Position numbers and translations under genes: made by a program | Source of the DNA: Flavobacteriales bacterium | Lineage (GTDB): Bacteria > Bacteroidota > Bacteroidia > Flavobacteriales_F > PHOS-HE28 | DNA length: 64,000 bases | Assembly (NCBI GenBank): GCA_016710685.1 | Contig: JADJVC010000006.1 | Location: forward strand, 496,001-560,000 | Reading direction: 5' to 3' | Shown: positions 52,987 to 63,122 of the stretch, one piece after another | How the letters are laid out: each line of letters starts with the position of its first letter | Position numbering within the stretch: position 1 is the first letter of the stretch | Notes under the pieces: model-generated | Database searches by the model: none | The model's input: only the letters and a program-made list of their open reading frames with translations | Told to the model about the DNA's origin: nothing

Positions 52987-53523
52987 ATGCCCACCATCCT
53001 TATCCACTACTTCCAAACTCCCGTTGGAGAGTTGCTACTGGGGTCATTCGAGGAACAACTCTGCCTCGCCGATTGGCGATACCGCCGCATGCGGTCTGCT
53101 ATTGACAAGCGCATTCAGACAGGCTTGAATGCTGAGTTCTTGGAGGGGAATTCCGTTGTGATCGAGCAAGCCAAGACGCAGCTCAACGCATACTTCGCAG
53201 GGCAACGAACAACCTTCGATGTAGCGCTGTGTTTGGTCGGAACGGACTTCCAAAAGCGGGTTTGGAATGCGCTGACCACGGTTCCCCATGGCACTACTTC
53301 CACCTACACTGCGTTGACCGAAGTTGTGGCCGAGAAGACCGCGATCCGCGCTGTGGCCGGAGCGAATGGTGCGAATGCCATATCGATCATTATTCCGTGC
53401 CATCGCATAATTGGGAGCTCTGGTGAACTGGTGGGTTACGCAGGTGGACTGCCCGCGAAGAAGAAGTTGTTGCAATTGGAAGGCGTTCGAATCGGGCAGC
53501 CGGAACTGTTTCCTGCAGACTGA
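52987..53523 (+). CDS. Methylated-DNA--protein-cysteine S-methyltransferase
   Basis: 178 residues from the ATG at 52987; the longer frame from 52858 would cross the promoter. The alkyl-acceptor Cys lies in the invariant IIPCHRIIGSSGELVGYAGG (about 137-156). The helix-turn-helix part reads FQKRVWNALTTVPHGTTSTY and VAGANGANAIS. It repairs O6-methylguanine by suicide transfer of the alkyl group. It is divergent from rsgA. No AraC/Ada domain is present, so it is an Ogt-type protein. Confidence 0.93.
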   Translation: MPTILIHYFQTPVGELLLGSFEEQLCLADWRYRRMRSAIDKRIQTGLNAEFLEGNSVVIEQAKTQLNAYFAGQRTTFDVALCLVGTDFQKRVWNALTTVPHGTTSTYTALTEVVAEKTAIRAVAGANGANAISIIIPCHRIIGSSGELVGYAGGLPAKKKLLQLEGVRIGQPELFPAD

Positions 53524-53633
53524 ATAATCGCTCTAAGACCTGCGCGAATGCATGCGACCTCGCTGAACCAGGCTAGCGCAATTACGCGGCAACGGCATTT
53601 CATTTGCTGATCATCGGATCAACCACGGTTCTT

Positions 53634-53871
<238 letters not shown>

Positions 53872-53966
53872 AAAAGCATCATTGCCCGCCCCTTTTGCCA
53901 ATATGGACGAATAGCTGTAGAAGCACCGAAGATTGGATTACATTTACTAGGCTAATCTGAAATAAC

Positions 53967-56111
53967 ATGCACGCTCCTGCAAGGTTGAGTTCAGTTGAGG
54001 ACGGTACACAATCCAGCTGGTCGAGTTATATTTTTTCGATTTTCGCCGCAGTGTTGCCTTGCCTCATGGTTCAAGGCCAGACATGTACAGTGGACATGTA
54101 CGTGGCCAATGATCAAAGCGGCTCCGTAAGCTCCGTGGAGAACGCCCAGAGCAGGCAGTTCGTCTCGGCCTTAATGACCAATTTGCAACCTTGGGGTACA
54201 GCCCTAGGAGAGAGCCGCATGGCCATTGCGGATTGGGATTATGCTTGGTCGTGGACGGCTTTCAGTTTTCCTGTCGCTGGTCAGAACTACACCACATTGT
54301 TAGCAGATGTGGTGGCCTATCAAAACGCCCCGCGATACCTCTTTGGAGGCACGGACCCCTATGACGCATTGCTGCGCACATATCAGAACATAGACCAAAC
54401 CCCTATTCCGGGGCGAGCGGCAAAACGGACTATTGTCCTTATGACGGATGCGGATTGTTCCCAAGTACCTAGCGGAATATCCTTTTTGGCCTCCCAGATC
54501 AAAGATGCCGGCATTTATGTGATGGTGGTGGCCATAGAGGCGGCAAGTGGTTGCCCAAGCCTTGCTGGAACCAATGTGGCCAGCCCAGGAGGGTATTTCA
54601 GCGCTCCCTCATATGCGGACCTCGTGCAATCAAGCGGCCAATTGGTGTATGATATAATCAATAGCGCATGCGTCGGTAGTCCCTTCCCGGGCTATGATCT
54701 AGCCATCGGATTAAATGACTATGTCGCTACGGGTTGCATACCGGGTCCAGGAATTTATACAGTGGATTACACGGTGATGAATTCTCTCTTTCTCGATTTC
54801 AGTGGCGATCTGCGGATTTCATTCTATAACGGAGACCCCGCTCTTGCAACCACGCAATTCATCGCCATGCAAGACCTGGGTGTCGTAAGCATTCCCATGG
54901 GAGGTGTGTACAACGGCTCATTTATTAGTCCGCTTTTGCAAAACAGTTCCAACTTGGTTGCAGTTGTCAATTTTGATGGTACTCTGCCCGGAAATAGCCC
55001 GCCGTTTCCTCCTTATCTTACTGGTCGCACATATCTTACCGACGAGGGCAACTGCTTCAATAATGTCAGCAACGGAATAGCGCGCGTGGCCGACGCATCG
55101 TGCCCGCCATATGCGGTGGTCACCACCAACGTGGTGAGCGGCGGGCTCGGCTGCGGTTCTCTGGCGAATTATGAAATTGCGATCTGCAACACCGGGGATG
55201 CCGACGTGCTGATAAATTCCACACTGCCCATTACTGCACCGGGAACTGTTCTTGTTGCCGACAACACCCAACCACAGAATTATACCAACGGACTTCTCTG
55301 GGCTACTTACTGCGGTGGGGCCTCCACGGAGTTAGGCTACAGGGTGGCCACGGACCCGTTGGGCAATGTGTACATTACCGGCACCACTTCGAGCACTACA
55401 GGCATTTCCACGCCGGGTGCTTTCAAAACCGCTAAGGGTGGCGGCGCGGATGCATTTTTGGTGAAGTTCGACCCATCTGGCACGCGTTTATGGGGCACCT
55501 ACTATGGCGGGGCTGAAAATGACGATGGAATCGATGTGACCACGGATGCGGCCGGGAACGTGTACCTCGTGGGCTCCACGGAAGGGTCCGCGGGACTTGC
55601 AACGGCGGGCACATACCAGACCAACCCCATTAATGGTTCCGATGCGTTCGTGGTGAAGTTCAATTCGGCCGGCGTCCGCCAATGGGGTTCCTACTATGGT
55701 GGCGGCAATGAGGAATTCGGTGAAGGGGTCGCCGTTGATGCCCTAGGCAACGTCTTCATCAGTGGAATGACAGAGGGCGGCAATACCCTGGCCTCGCCAG
55801 GCGCGCACCAGATCGCATTCGGCGGTGCGTCGGATATGTTCATGGTAAAGTTCAATAACTCCGGGGTGCGGCAATGGGCAACTTACTATGGCGGAACGGG
55901 AGAGGAAATCATGTCGGATATCGCCACGGACCCGGCAGGCAATGTGTTCCTTGTTGGGCAAACACAAAGCGTCTCGGCTATTGCCACCGTCGGTTCGCAT
56001 CAGTCTTTCAATAATGGTGACGATGACGTGTTCCTCGCTAAATTTACTACCAACGGTGTGCGTGTGTGGGGTACCTATTATGGCGGACCGGATTCTGAGC
56101 TTTCTCCATGA
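53967..56111 (+). pseudogene. VWA-SBBP giant surface protein, N-terminal part (ends at internal TGA)
   Basis: 714 codons. A signal segment (SYIFSIFAAVLPCLMVQGQ) is followed by a von Willebrand A domain with the MIDAS motif DQSGSVS and IVLMTDADCS (about residues 45-235). After a beta-rich linker, SBBP/beta-propeller repeats appear from ~445 on. Each has a GNVYITGTT-like strand, a GADAFLVKFDPSGTRLWGTY core and a YYGG end, with about 60 residues per repeat. The frame stops at TGA 56109-56111, between SELSP and VTTDNAGFIYLGGQ. The next base continues in the same frame, so a single nonsense change splits one ~1560-codon gene. Confidence 0.85.
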
Positions 56112-56201
56112 GTCACCACGGACAATGCCGGTTTTATTTATCTGGGCGGACAAACCACCAGTACCGCATTCATCGCTGCCGGTGCCATCCACCAAGTTGT
56201 C

Positions 56202-58646
56202 TTGGCTGGATTGGCCGACGGGTTCCTTGTGAAATTCAATACCAACGGCGTGCGTCAATGGGGTGATTATTTCGGAGGAGAGGATGATGATGCGATCCGT
56301 GGAGTAATTGCGGACCAGGATGGTAATGTTTACGTGACCGGCCCTACGCTAAGCACCACCGGCATAGCCACGTTCGGGTCATACCAGACCATCCCGACCT
56401 TACAAGACGCGTTCATGGCCAAGTTCACTACTTCCGGCGATGTTCCGTGGGCTACGTATTACGGTGGACCGGACAACGAAGAGCCGTATGGTATAGCCGT
56501 GGATGCGATGAAAAACGTGTTCATCTCCGGAACCACGCCGAGCACGACAATGATTTCCACGACCGGCGCCCATCAGGTCGCCATCGGAGGGGGAACCGAT
56601 GCCTACCTCGCGAAGTTCAATGAGCGGGAAATAGGCTTTTTACTGGTTGCAGGGGATTGTATTACCCGAACGTATGTGTTCGATTACAGTGGTGTCGCAC
56701 CCGGTAACTATGACATGAGCTTTGGCGTGGTCGCTGAGCAAATAGCACTGACCGACGGCCTTCCCGTGGTATTGCCCGACAATAATTTCGACGTCGGTGC
56801 CTTTTTGGACCAGGACGGCTTTAACGGCACATTGCATAGCTCGGATGACATTACCGTTTCCCCAGGCCCCCCTTGCCCTCCCGGCGACCAGATCACCGTG
56901 GCTGTGGACATTACACCCACTATTAGCTGCGGTAACGGTAATTTTATCCCTGCCACGGTTACGATCAACAACACAAGCGGAACTACCGCCTTCAACACTG
57001 AATTGTACCTGCAGCTAACGGGCGCGGGAGCCACTTTCGCGACGGAACTCTACACTATTTCAACGGGTCTGCTCGTCGCCATTCCGAACGTGCTGGACCC
57101 ATCATACCCATTTGTTCCATACGCACTTGCGGGCTACAACGGAATTCAGCTCCTCCCAATTCAGGAGATTCCGCCGGGGACTTCAACTTTTACGGTGGAC
57201 ATCAACATGGGGATTGGATTGATGAACCTCAGCGTTCGGGTGGATAGCCTCCATTCCTCCATGAACGCATCAGGTTCGAGCAACCTTGCACAGGACACAC
57301 AGGGTGTCCTCGCTTCACCAGATCCCGTCATCTCCGGATACAATTGTCCGGCTTCGGTTGTTGCCGGCAGCGCGATACCCCTGGCAGGAATTTCTGCCAC
57401 GCAATCCGCTGCCGTGCTCTGGTCAAGTACCACACAACCCACGCTGGTCAATGCCGGCACGCTTAACAGCCCAGCGCTCAATTATTCGCCCACGCCTATG
57501 GATGTCGCCAATGGATTCGTGGCCATTTCGTTGGCCGTTTCCAGTGCAAACGGCTGCGTTACTGCAACAGGATGCCAAGTGGATATAACGAATGTGCAGT
57601 ACGACTACGGTGATGCTCCCGTGAGCTATGACCTCAACGTGAACTACCAACCACCGGCGGCGGCTTCAACCTTATACAGCGGTCTAAATCTGGGGCTCAA
57701 TGCCCCATTCACCGAACTATTGGCCAATAACAGTGTGATGGCCGACGGGGACGGCAGCGAAGAGGACGGATTGGCTGCGAACCCCTATACGGTCCCATAC
57801 CCGCCGTCCGGTGCCACGTTCACACTTCCAGTGAGGGCTACTGACAATCAGGTGGTACCCGGATACCTGCACGCATATGTGGATTGGGATGCCGACGGTG
57901 ATTTTTTGGACACGTTGGAAAGTTCCTTAAACACCAGGACCGTCCCTTCCGGAAGTGGGACGGCTTGGTACAACATGTCATTCGTAGTTCCACCGGTCTT
58001 CAACAATGCGGGCTTATTTTACATTCGTTTGCGGTTCTCCACGGATTCCAATGCCGTGAAGATCCCCTACATGGCGGCGCCACAAGGAGAAACGGAAGAT
58101 TATGTTTGGAGTTCCGTGGGTCCGCTTCCTGTGGAGATGCTTGATTTCTCCGGAGAGGACATAGGCCCGGCGGTGGATCTTTCCTGGGTCACGGCGTCAG
58201 AAAACAATTCCAGCCATTTCATACTGGAACGAAGTGCGGACGCTCTGCAGTTCAACGCCATCGCTCAACTACCGGCCGCAGGCAATAGCCAAGCGATCCT
58301 GCACTATGGTTATCAGGATGAATTTGCCTTCCAAGGTGTGGTCTACTATAGATTGAAGGAGGTTGACAACAACGGAGCCGTAGACCTGTACGGACCGATC
58401 CCGGTGGTCCGGGGCAATGAGCAGGGAGTTCACCTGGTCCAAACCGACGGACGTTCGGTAATGGTGTTGGGCATCGACCCGAACGGCTTGACCATGGAAC
58501 TCACTGATATTGCAGGTAGGTCTTGCAAGACGGTCAGCATGCACGGGGCGCAAGTCGGATTTGAAACACTGGCTTCAGGCGTTTACGTGGCAAACCTGAG
58601 CAGGAACGGCCTCCGGCTATTGAGCCAGAAAGTTGTCGTGGAGTAG
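56202..58646 (+). pseudogene. VWA-SBBP giant surface protein, C-terminal part with GEVED and T9SS type A tail
   Basis: 814 codons from the first ATG after the nonsense codon; the frame is in fact open from 56112. It continues the SBBP repeats (DAFMAKFTTSGDVPWATYYG), then Ig/CARDB-like strands. A GEVED domain follows, from YDYGDAPVSYDLNVNYQPP through DWDADGDFLDT to APQGETEDYVW. A type A T9SS sorting domain (about the last 90 residues) ends SGVYVANLSRNGLRLLSQKV. Alone it lacks a signal peptide and could not be exported, so the protein is functional only if the TGA is an error or is read through. Its role is probably surface adhesion; this is inferred. Confidence 0.85.
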
Positions 58647-58811
58647 ATTAAAAACGGCAGCCTCTGCCCAAGCGGTTATTCTCAGTTCTTCAGTGGGTAA
58701 ATGTTACAGATCCCGAACAGGGTATGAGCCATCCTGCGTATCGGGTTTGTCCAGCTGATCCAGCTTTATCATTTCTTCCATTGCTTTTTCAGTCCATCAC
58801 CAACTGATCAC

Positions 58812-59051
58812 CCGACCTTTGCACCTTCGCCTGCGCTAACCCAAGAAACTCATCCACCGCTTCGGCGGAACAAGTATGTCCATCTCCGTTCGCCACATCA
58901 CCAAACAGTTCGGCTCCCAAAAAGCGCTGAACGATGTTTCATTCGAGATCGGCGGCAGCGAGGTCGTCGGCTTCCTCGGGCCAAACGGCGCCGGCAAGAG
59001 CACGATGATGAAGATCCTTACCTGCTTCCTGCCGCCGACTTCCGGCGACGC
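58812..59051 (+). repeat. Direct repeat partner of 53634-53871
   Basis: The intact promoter and 5' end of gldA. With the left copy it brackets a 4.9-kb segment containing only the VWA/SBBP gene. Between 58647 and 58811 there is no gene; a weak inverted repeat (CCCGA..TCGGG) lies at 58713-58756. Confidence 0.88.
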
Positions 59052-59796
59052 GAGCGTGTGCGGCTTCGACATCCGCGAGGCCAGCATGGACGTGCGCCGC
59101 AACGTTGGTTATCTGCCCGAGCACAATCCGCTGTACACGGACCTTTATGTGCGGGAGTATTTGGAGTTTGTCGCGGGACTGCACAAGATGAAGAACGTGG
59201 CCGCCCGGGTGAAGGAGATGATCGGGTCCGTGGGACTGGAGCGGGAACAGCACAAGCAGATAGGCGCGTTGAGCAAAGGCTACCGCCAGCGCGTTGGCTT
59301 GGCACAGGCCATGATCCACGACCCCAAGGTGCTCATTCTCGACGAACCCACCAGCGGGTTAGACCCCAATCAACTGGAGGAGATCCGCGGTTTGATCAAG
59401 CGCATCGGCCAGGAGCGCACCGTGATGTTGAGCACGCATATCATGCAGGAGGTGGAGGCCATTTGCAGCCGCGTGATCATCATAGACAAGGGCGTGATCG
59501 TTGCGGACGATAACGCCAAGCACCTGCGCGGCATGGGCGACCAACGGCAAGCGATCCTCGTGGAATTTGATGGCCGTGCGACCAGCGAGGAATTGCTCGC
59601 GTTGCCGGGCGTGGAAGGTGCCGAAAGGGGCAACGGGAATACGTGGACCATCACTTTCCGGGAGGAAGACGACATCCGCGCCGCCGTGTTCCAGTTTGCC
59701 GTTGATAAGGGCCTGAAGGTGCTTACGCTGCAACGCTCCGAACGGGACCTGGAGGATGTGTTCAAGGAGTTGACGGCAAGCCCGCTCAGAAAGTGA
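58876..59796 (+). CDS. gldA: Gliding motility-type ABC transporter ATP-binding protein GldA
   Basis: 306 residues. ABC motifs in order: Walker A LGPNGAGKSTMMKILT (~35-50), Q-loop GYLPEHNPLY, signature LSKGYRQRVGLAQAM, Walker B VLILDEPTSGLDPNQLEEI and H-loop LSTHIMQEVEAIC. The C-terminal ~80 residues are the GldA/DrrA-type extension ending LEDVFKELTA. GldA works with the membrane subunits GldF/GldG (not in the window) and is linked to gliding motility in Flavobacteria. It can occur in non-gliding relatives, so motility is not proved. It converges on the next gene with an 11-base overlap. Confidence 0.88.
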   Translation: MSISVRHITKQFGSQKALNDVSFEIGGSEVVGFLGPNGAGKSTMMKILTCFLPPTSGDASVCGFDIREASMDVRRNVGYLPEHNPLYTDLYVREYLEFVAGLHKMKNVAARVKEMIGSVGLEREQHKQIGALSKGYRQRVGLAQAMIHDPKVLILDEPTSGLDPNQLEEIRGLIKRIGQERTVMLSTHIMQEVEAICSRVIIIDKGVIVADDNAKHLRGMGDQRQAILVEFDGRATSEELLALPGVEGAERGNGNTWTITFREEDDIRAAVFQFAVDKGLKVLTLQRSERDLEDVFKELTASPLRK

Positions 59797-60349
59797 TGCC
59801 CAGTGCCAACCCGGGATTCCAGGCCCAAGTGCCCTTTTCCACAAAATCCTCGTTGCCCGGAATTTCGTTGAGCCCGGACATGGGTGCTACCAACACGCCG
59901 GCACGGAAGAAAAATCCACCATGCGGAGGCTGAAAGCGCAGATGAAGCCCGAAATTCGGGGCGATCACAGCGGACACCAACTGGTCCTTGTTCCCACTGA
60001 ACCAAAAGGGAGTGGCGCCGAGGCTCATTTCTAATTTCACCTTCCCTCCAACGCTTACGGCGGCATCAACCGGAAGCGCATAAAAATTCACTGAAGTCCC
60101 ATTGTGCGAGGTTCGCCGGTAGCCGAAACCCAACCGCAGATGGTAGTTGACCAAAGTAGTGGTCGTCAAGGTCTTTTCGATGTTCAGCGAATTGAAGATC
60201 CCCTCGCCCCAGGCCTCGACAAAAACAGTGGTGTTGTGGATGAATTGTTCAGGCGCGGCTGCCTCCTGAGCGATGCCATGAAGCCCGATCCCACAGGCGA
60301 TTAAAGCGGACATGAAGTGCAACCTTGGAAACCGCAGATTATTTTGCAT
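59786..60349 (-). CDS. Secreted/outer membrane protein, function unknown
   Basis: 187 residues from the ATG at 60349; the alternative start at 60313 (MSALIACGIGLHGIAQ) keeps a signal peptide too. The mature part is beta-rich with many aromatic residues (FVEAWGEGIFNSLNIEKTL, VNYHLRLGFGYRRTSHNGTS, GKVKLEMSLGATPFWF) and ends with the barrel-like strand GLALGITF. This pattern is typical of a small Bacteroidota outer membrane barrel. A -7-like element ends 5 bases before 60349, which favours that start and a leaderless transcript. Divergent from metK. Confidence 0.7.
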   Translation of the reverse strand: MQNNLRFPRLHFMSALIACGIGLHGIAQEAAAPEQFIHNTTVFVEAWGEGIFNSLNIEKTLTTTTLVNYHLRLGFGYRRTSHNGTSVNFYALPVDAAVSVGGKVKLEMSLGATPFWFSGNKDQLVSAVIAPNFGLHLRFQPPHGGFFFRAGVLVAPMSGLNEIPGNEDFVEKGTWAWNPGLALGITF

Positions 60350-60354
60350 CGAGC

Positions 60355-60362
60355 GAAAAGTA
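60355..60362 (-). promoter_or_regulatory. -7 element of the outer membrane protein gene (leaderless type)
   Basis: The minus strand reads TACTTTTC, one mismatch from TAnnTTTG, 5 bases before the ATG. Confidence 0.45.
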
Positions 60363-60382
60363 GATCGTAGTGGGCAAAACCG

Positions 60383-60390
60383 TTTCTTTG
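60383..60390 (+). promoter_or_regulatory. -7 element of metK
   Basis: TTTCTTTG, one mismatch from TAnnTTTG, 42 bases before the metK ATG. No SAM riboswitch-like structure was recognised in the short leader. Confidence 0.45.
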
Positions 60391-60432
60391 CAGCCCCATT
60401 TTCCACAGGGAAACAAGAGCCAAACTTCGATC

Positions 60433-61695
60433 ATGCCATACCTCTTCACCTCCGAAAGCGTCAGCGAAGGCCACCCCGACAAAGTCGCGGACCAGATCAG
60501 TGATGCACTTATTGACCACTTTCTCGCATTCGATCCGGAAAGCAAAGTAGCCTGCGAAACGCTGGTGACCACCGGGCAGGTGGTGCTGGCCGGTGAGGTG
60601 AAAAGCAAAGCCTATTTGGACGTGCAGCAGATCGCCCGTGATGTTATCCGGCAGATCGGCTACACACGCAGCGAGTACATGTTCGAGGCTAACAGCTGCG
60701 GGGTGTTCAGCGCCATCCACGAGCAAAGCCCGGACATTAACCAAGGCGTGGTGCGCAAAAAACCCGAGGAACAGGGCGCTGGCGACCAAGGCATGATGTT
60801 CGGCTACGCCTGCCGCGATACGGACGCATACATGCCGCTGGCGTTGGACTTGAGCCATCGCTTGCTGCAAGAACTCGCAGTTATTCGCCGCGAGAAAAAC
60901 TCCAAAATGCCTTACCTGCGTCCCGACGCAAAGAGCCAGGTGACCATCGAATATGGCGACGACCACACGCCGTTGCGCATCGATTCCATCGTGATCAGCA
61001 CTCAGCACGACGATTTCGACACCGAGCCCAAAATGCTCGCGAAGATCAAGAAGGACGTGCTCGCTGAGTTGATCCCCCGCGTGAAAAAGCAACTGCCCAA
61101 GCGGGTGCAGGCGCTCTTCAACGACAAGATCCAGTACCACATCAACCCAACCGGAAAGTTCGTTATTGGTGGGCCGCACGGGGATACCGGACTCACAGGC
61201 CGCAAGATCATAGTGGACACCTACGGCGGCAAGGGCGCGCATGGCGGTGGCGCATTCAGCGGGAAAGACCCCAGTAAAGTGGACCGCAGTGCCGCGTATG
61301 CCGCACGGCACGTAGCCAAAAACTTGGTGGCGGCCGGTGTGTGCGACGAAGTGCTGGTGCAAGTGGCTTATGCCATCGGCGTGGCCAAACCGGTAGGGTT
61401 CTACGTGAACACCTACGGAACCGCCAAAGTGAAAAAATCCGACGGTGCTATCGCCACCACGTTGGCGGGCATGAAGGAACTGGACATGCGCCCGTATTTC
61501 ATCGAAAAGCGCTTCAACTTGCGCACGCCCATCTACAGTGAAACCGCCGCTTATGGCCACATGGGCCGCACGCCACGCACCGTAACGAAGAAATTCAAGA
61601 ATGCCGGGCAGGAAGCCACGGTTAAGGTAAGGCTCTTCCCTTGGGAGGAACTGGATGCCGTGCCAGCGGTGAAGAAGGCGTTTGGGCTTAAATAG
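60433..61695 (+). CDS. metK: S-adenosylmethionine synthetase
   Basis: 420 residues from the ATG at 60433 (MPYLFTSESVSEGHPDKVAD), normal length. Signatures are GHPDKVADQISDALID, then EEQGAGDQGMMFGYA (the GAGDQG loop), PTGKFVIGGPHGDTGLTGRK and the GGGAFSGKDPSKVDRSAAY P-loop-like motif. It makes SAM from methionine and ATP. The Bacteroidota form has an insertion (RVKKQLPKRVQALFNDK) that is present here. Heptamer element B begins at the last base of the stop codon. Confidence 0.97.
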   Translation: MPYLFTSESVSEGHPDKVADQISDALIDHFLAFDPESKVACETLVTTGQVVLAGEVKSKAYLDVQQIARDVIRQIGYTRSEYMFEANSCGVFSAIHEQSPDINQGVVRKKPEEQGAGDQGMMFGYACRDTDAYMPLALDLSHRLLQELAVIRREKNSKMPYLRPDAKSQVTIEYGDDHTPLRIDSIVISTQHDDFDTEPKMLAKIKKDVLAELIPRVKKQLPKRVQALFNDKIQYHINPTGKFVIGGPHGDTGLTGRKIIVDTYGGKGAHGGGAFSGKDPSKVDRSAAYAARHVAKNLVAAGVCDEVLVQVAYAIGVAKPVGFYVNTYGTAKVKKSDGAIATTLAGMKELDMRPYFIEKRFNLRTPIYSETAAYGHMGRTPRTVTKKFKNAGQEATVKVRLFPWEELDAVPAVKKAFGLK

Positions 61696-61843
61696 TTGTC
61701 AGGTGTTTGTTGTCAGTTGTTAGGCTGCCGTCGGCGGAAGTGGTGATAGGCAGCTGTCTCAACACCATCGACTAACCCCAAAACTGGAGTCCGAAAGGAG
61801 TACGGAACTCCCTGACAACTAACAACTGACAACTAACAACTAA
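61695..61843. repeat. Heptamer-repeat element B (inverted arms, 89-base loop)
   Basis: The left arm (61695-61723) has four 7-base units of the GTTGTCA/GTTGTTA type. The right arm (61813-61843) has four units, alternately TGACAAC and TAACAAC, plus TAA. Fourteen bases, GTTGTCAGTTGTTA, are exactly inverted between arms. The loop carries a second small pair (GGAGT/ACTCC). It separates metK from the rplU promoter. Confidence 0.85.
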
Positions 61844-61874
61844 GGCACTTGTTTGCTGGATCATAAAGAACCAT

Positions 61875-61882
61875 TACTTTCG
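61875..61882 (+). promoter_or_regulatory. Promoter of rplU-rpmA
   Basis: TACTTTCG, one mismatch from TAnnTTTG, with a TTTG at 61853-61856 as a possible -33 element (18 bases between). The ATG follows 20 bases later. Confidence 0.55.
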
Positions 61883-61902
61883 CACCCCATTTTCAGGAAC
61901 CC

Positions 61903-62409
61903 ATGTACGCCATTGTAGAGATCGCCGGCCAGCAATTCAAGGTGCAGGCCCCGCAGAAATTGAAGGTCCACCGCCTCGAGCTGGAGGAAGGAAAGCACGT
62001 AGAGCTCGGTAACGTGCTTCTGGTAAGCAACGGAGGAAAGACCAGTGTGGGCACGCCCATGGTGGACGGCTTCCGCATTGCTGCCAAAGTGCTTACCCAT
62101 AGCAAAGGCGACAAGGTGCTCATCGGCAAGAAAAAGCGCCGCAAGGGTTACCAAAAGGTGAACGGCCATCGCCAGTACCTCACTGAACTCTGGATCGAGG
62201 CCATTCTTGCCAAAGGCGAGAAGTTTGATGCCAGCAAGAGCACCGCACCTCCCGTTATTCCTTACACCCCTGCGGTGAAGAAGACCCGTGAAACGGCTGA
62301 AGCCGCCCCGGTGAAGAAGGTCGCGGCCAAGAAGGCACCAGCCAAAAAGGCGCCTGCCAAGAAAGCAGCTGCGAAGAAGGCAGCCCCGAAAAAAGACGAC
62401 AAGAAATAA
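61903..62409 (+). CDS. rplU: 50S ribosomal protein L21 with Lys/Ala-rich tail
   Basis: 168 residues. The first ~103 are canonical L21: MYAIVEIAGQQFKVQ, GTPMVDGFRIAAKVLTHSKG and KKKRRKGYQKVNGHRQYLTE. The rest (about 120-168) is a low-complexity tail of AKKAP and KKAAAKK units, likely disordered and rRNA-binding. In several Flavobacteria L21 instead carries a helix-hairpin-helix tail; here that domain is on L27. It forms an operon with rpmA, 37 bases apart. Confidence 0.96.
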   Translation: MYAIVEIAGQQFKVQAPQKLKVHRLELEEGKHVELGNVLLVSNGGKTSVGTPMVDGFRIAAKVLTHSKGDKVLIGKKKRRKGYQKVNGHRQYLTELWIEAILAKGEKFDASKSTAPPVIPYTPAVKKTRETAEAAPVKKVAAKKAPAKKAPAKKAAAKKAAPKKDDKK

Positions 62410-62446
62410 GTGTCACCAGGTTCCACCCTGATAGACCCCCTAAGCC

Positions 62447-63055
62447 ATGGCACACAAGAAAGGAGCAGGTAGTACCGATAACGGCCGCGAGTCGCACTCG
62501 AAGCGCCTCGGCGTAAAGATCTATGGTGGCAGCGCCGCCATTGCAGGCAACATCATCGTGCGCCAGCGCGGCACCCACCACCGTGCGGGCCGTAACGTTG
62601 GCGTTGGCGTGGACCACACCTTGTACGCTCTTGTGGACGGCACCGTGGAATTCCGCCGTAAGCGCGATAACAAAAGCTACGTGAGCGTACTGCCCGAAGG
62701 CGTGTCCACCACCTTGCGTGCGCAAGGGGTGAAAGGCCAAATGGCAGCTGCAGCTCCAGCCCCTAAAGCGGCACCAAAAGCAGCCAAAGCCGAAAAAGCC
62801 CCCAAGGCTGATGACCTGAAAAAGGTTGAAGGCGTCGGCCCGAAAATCGCTGAGCTTTTCAACGAAGCAGGCATCAACACCTTCGCCGAATTGGCCGCGA
62901 CCTCTGTGGACAAGCTGAAAAGCATCCTCGAAGCCGCTGGACCACACTTCGCCTCGCACGATCCAGGCACCTGGCCCAAGCAGGCCGAACTCGCCGCAGC
63001 AGGCAAGTGGGACGAGCTGAAGGCTTGGCAGGACGAGCTGGACGGCGGCAAGTAA
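62447..63055 (+). CDS. rpmA: 50S ribosomal protein L27 fused to a helix-hairpin-helix domain
   Basis: 202 residues against about 85 normally. Residues 1-88 are canonical L27 (MAHKKGAGSTDNGRESHSKR, GGSAAIAGNIIVRQRGT, GRNVGVGVDHTLYALVDG). After an Ala/Lys/Pro linker (100-124), residues ~125-202 form a helix-hairpin-helix domain: DDLKKVEGVGPKIAELFNEA, GINTFAELAATSVDKLKSIL and TWPKQAELAAAGKWDELKAW. This is the type known from L21 tails of Flavobacteria. The frame is continuous and ends just before a terminator. L27 reaches the peptidyl transferase centre with its N-terminus, so a C-terminal addition is structurally possible. Confidence 0.93.
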   Translation: MAHKKGAGSTDNGRESHSKRLGVKIYGGSAAIAGNIIVRQRGTHHRAGRNVGVGVDHTLYALVDGTVEFRRKRDNKSYVSVLPEGVSTTLRAQGVKGQMAAAAPAPKAAPKAAKAEKAPKADDLKKVEGVGPKIAELFNEAGINTFAELAATSVDKLKSILEAAGPHFASHDPGTWPKQAELAAAGKWDELKAWQDELDGGK

Positions 63056-63076
63056 GCCACTCCCAAAACGACATTT

Positions 63077-63107
63077 CAAAGCCCTCGGATTTCCGGGGGC
63101 TTTGTTG
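63077..63107 (+). terminator. Intrinsic terminator of rplU-rpmA
   Basis: CAAAGCCC and GGGCTTTG arms around a loop, followed by TTGTTT, 22 bases past the stop. Confidence 0.85.
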
Positions 63108-63122
63108 TTTATGATCGACTGC

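Noticed and set aside
56109..56111. Selenocysteine codon
   Set aside because: The position is a surface beta-propeller repeat with no redox context, and no SECIS-like hairpin was seen.
61695..61843. SAM riboswitch of metK
   Set aside because: It is downstream of metK and is explained by inverted heptamer arms.
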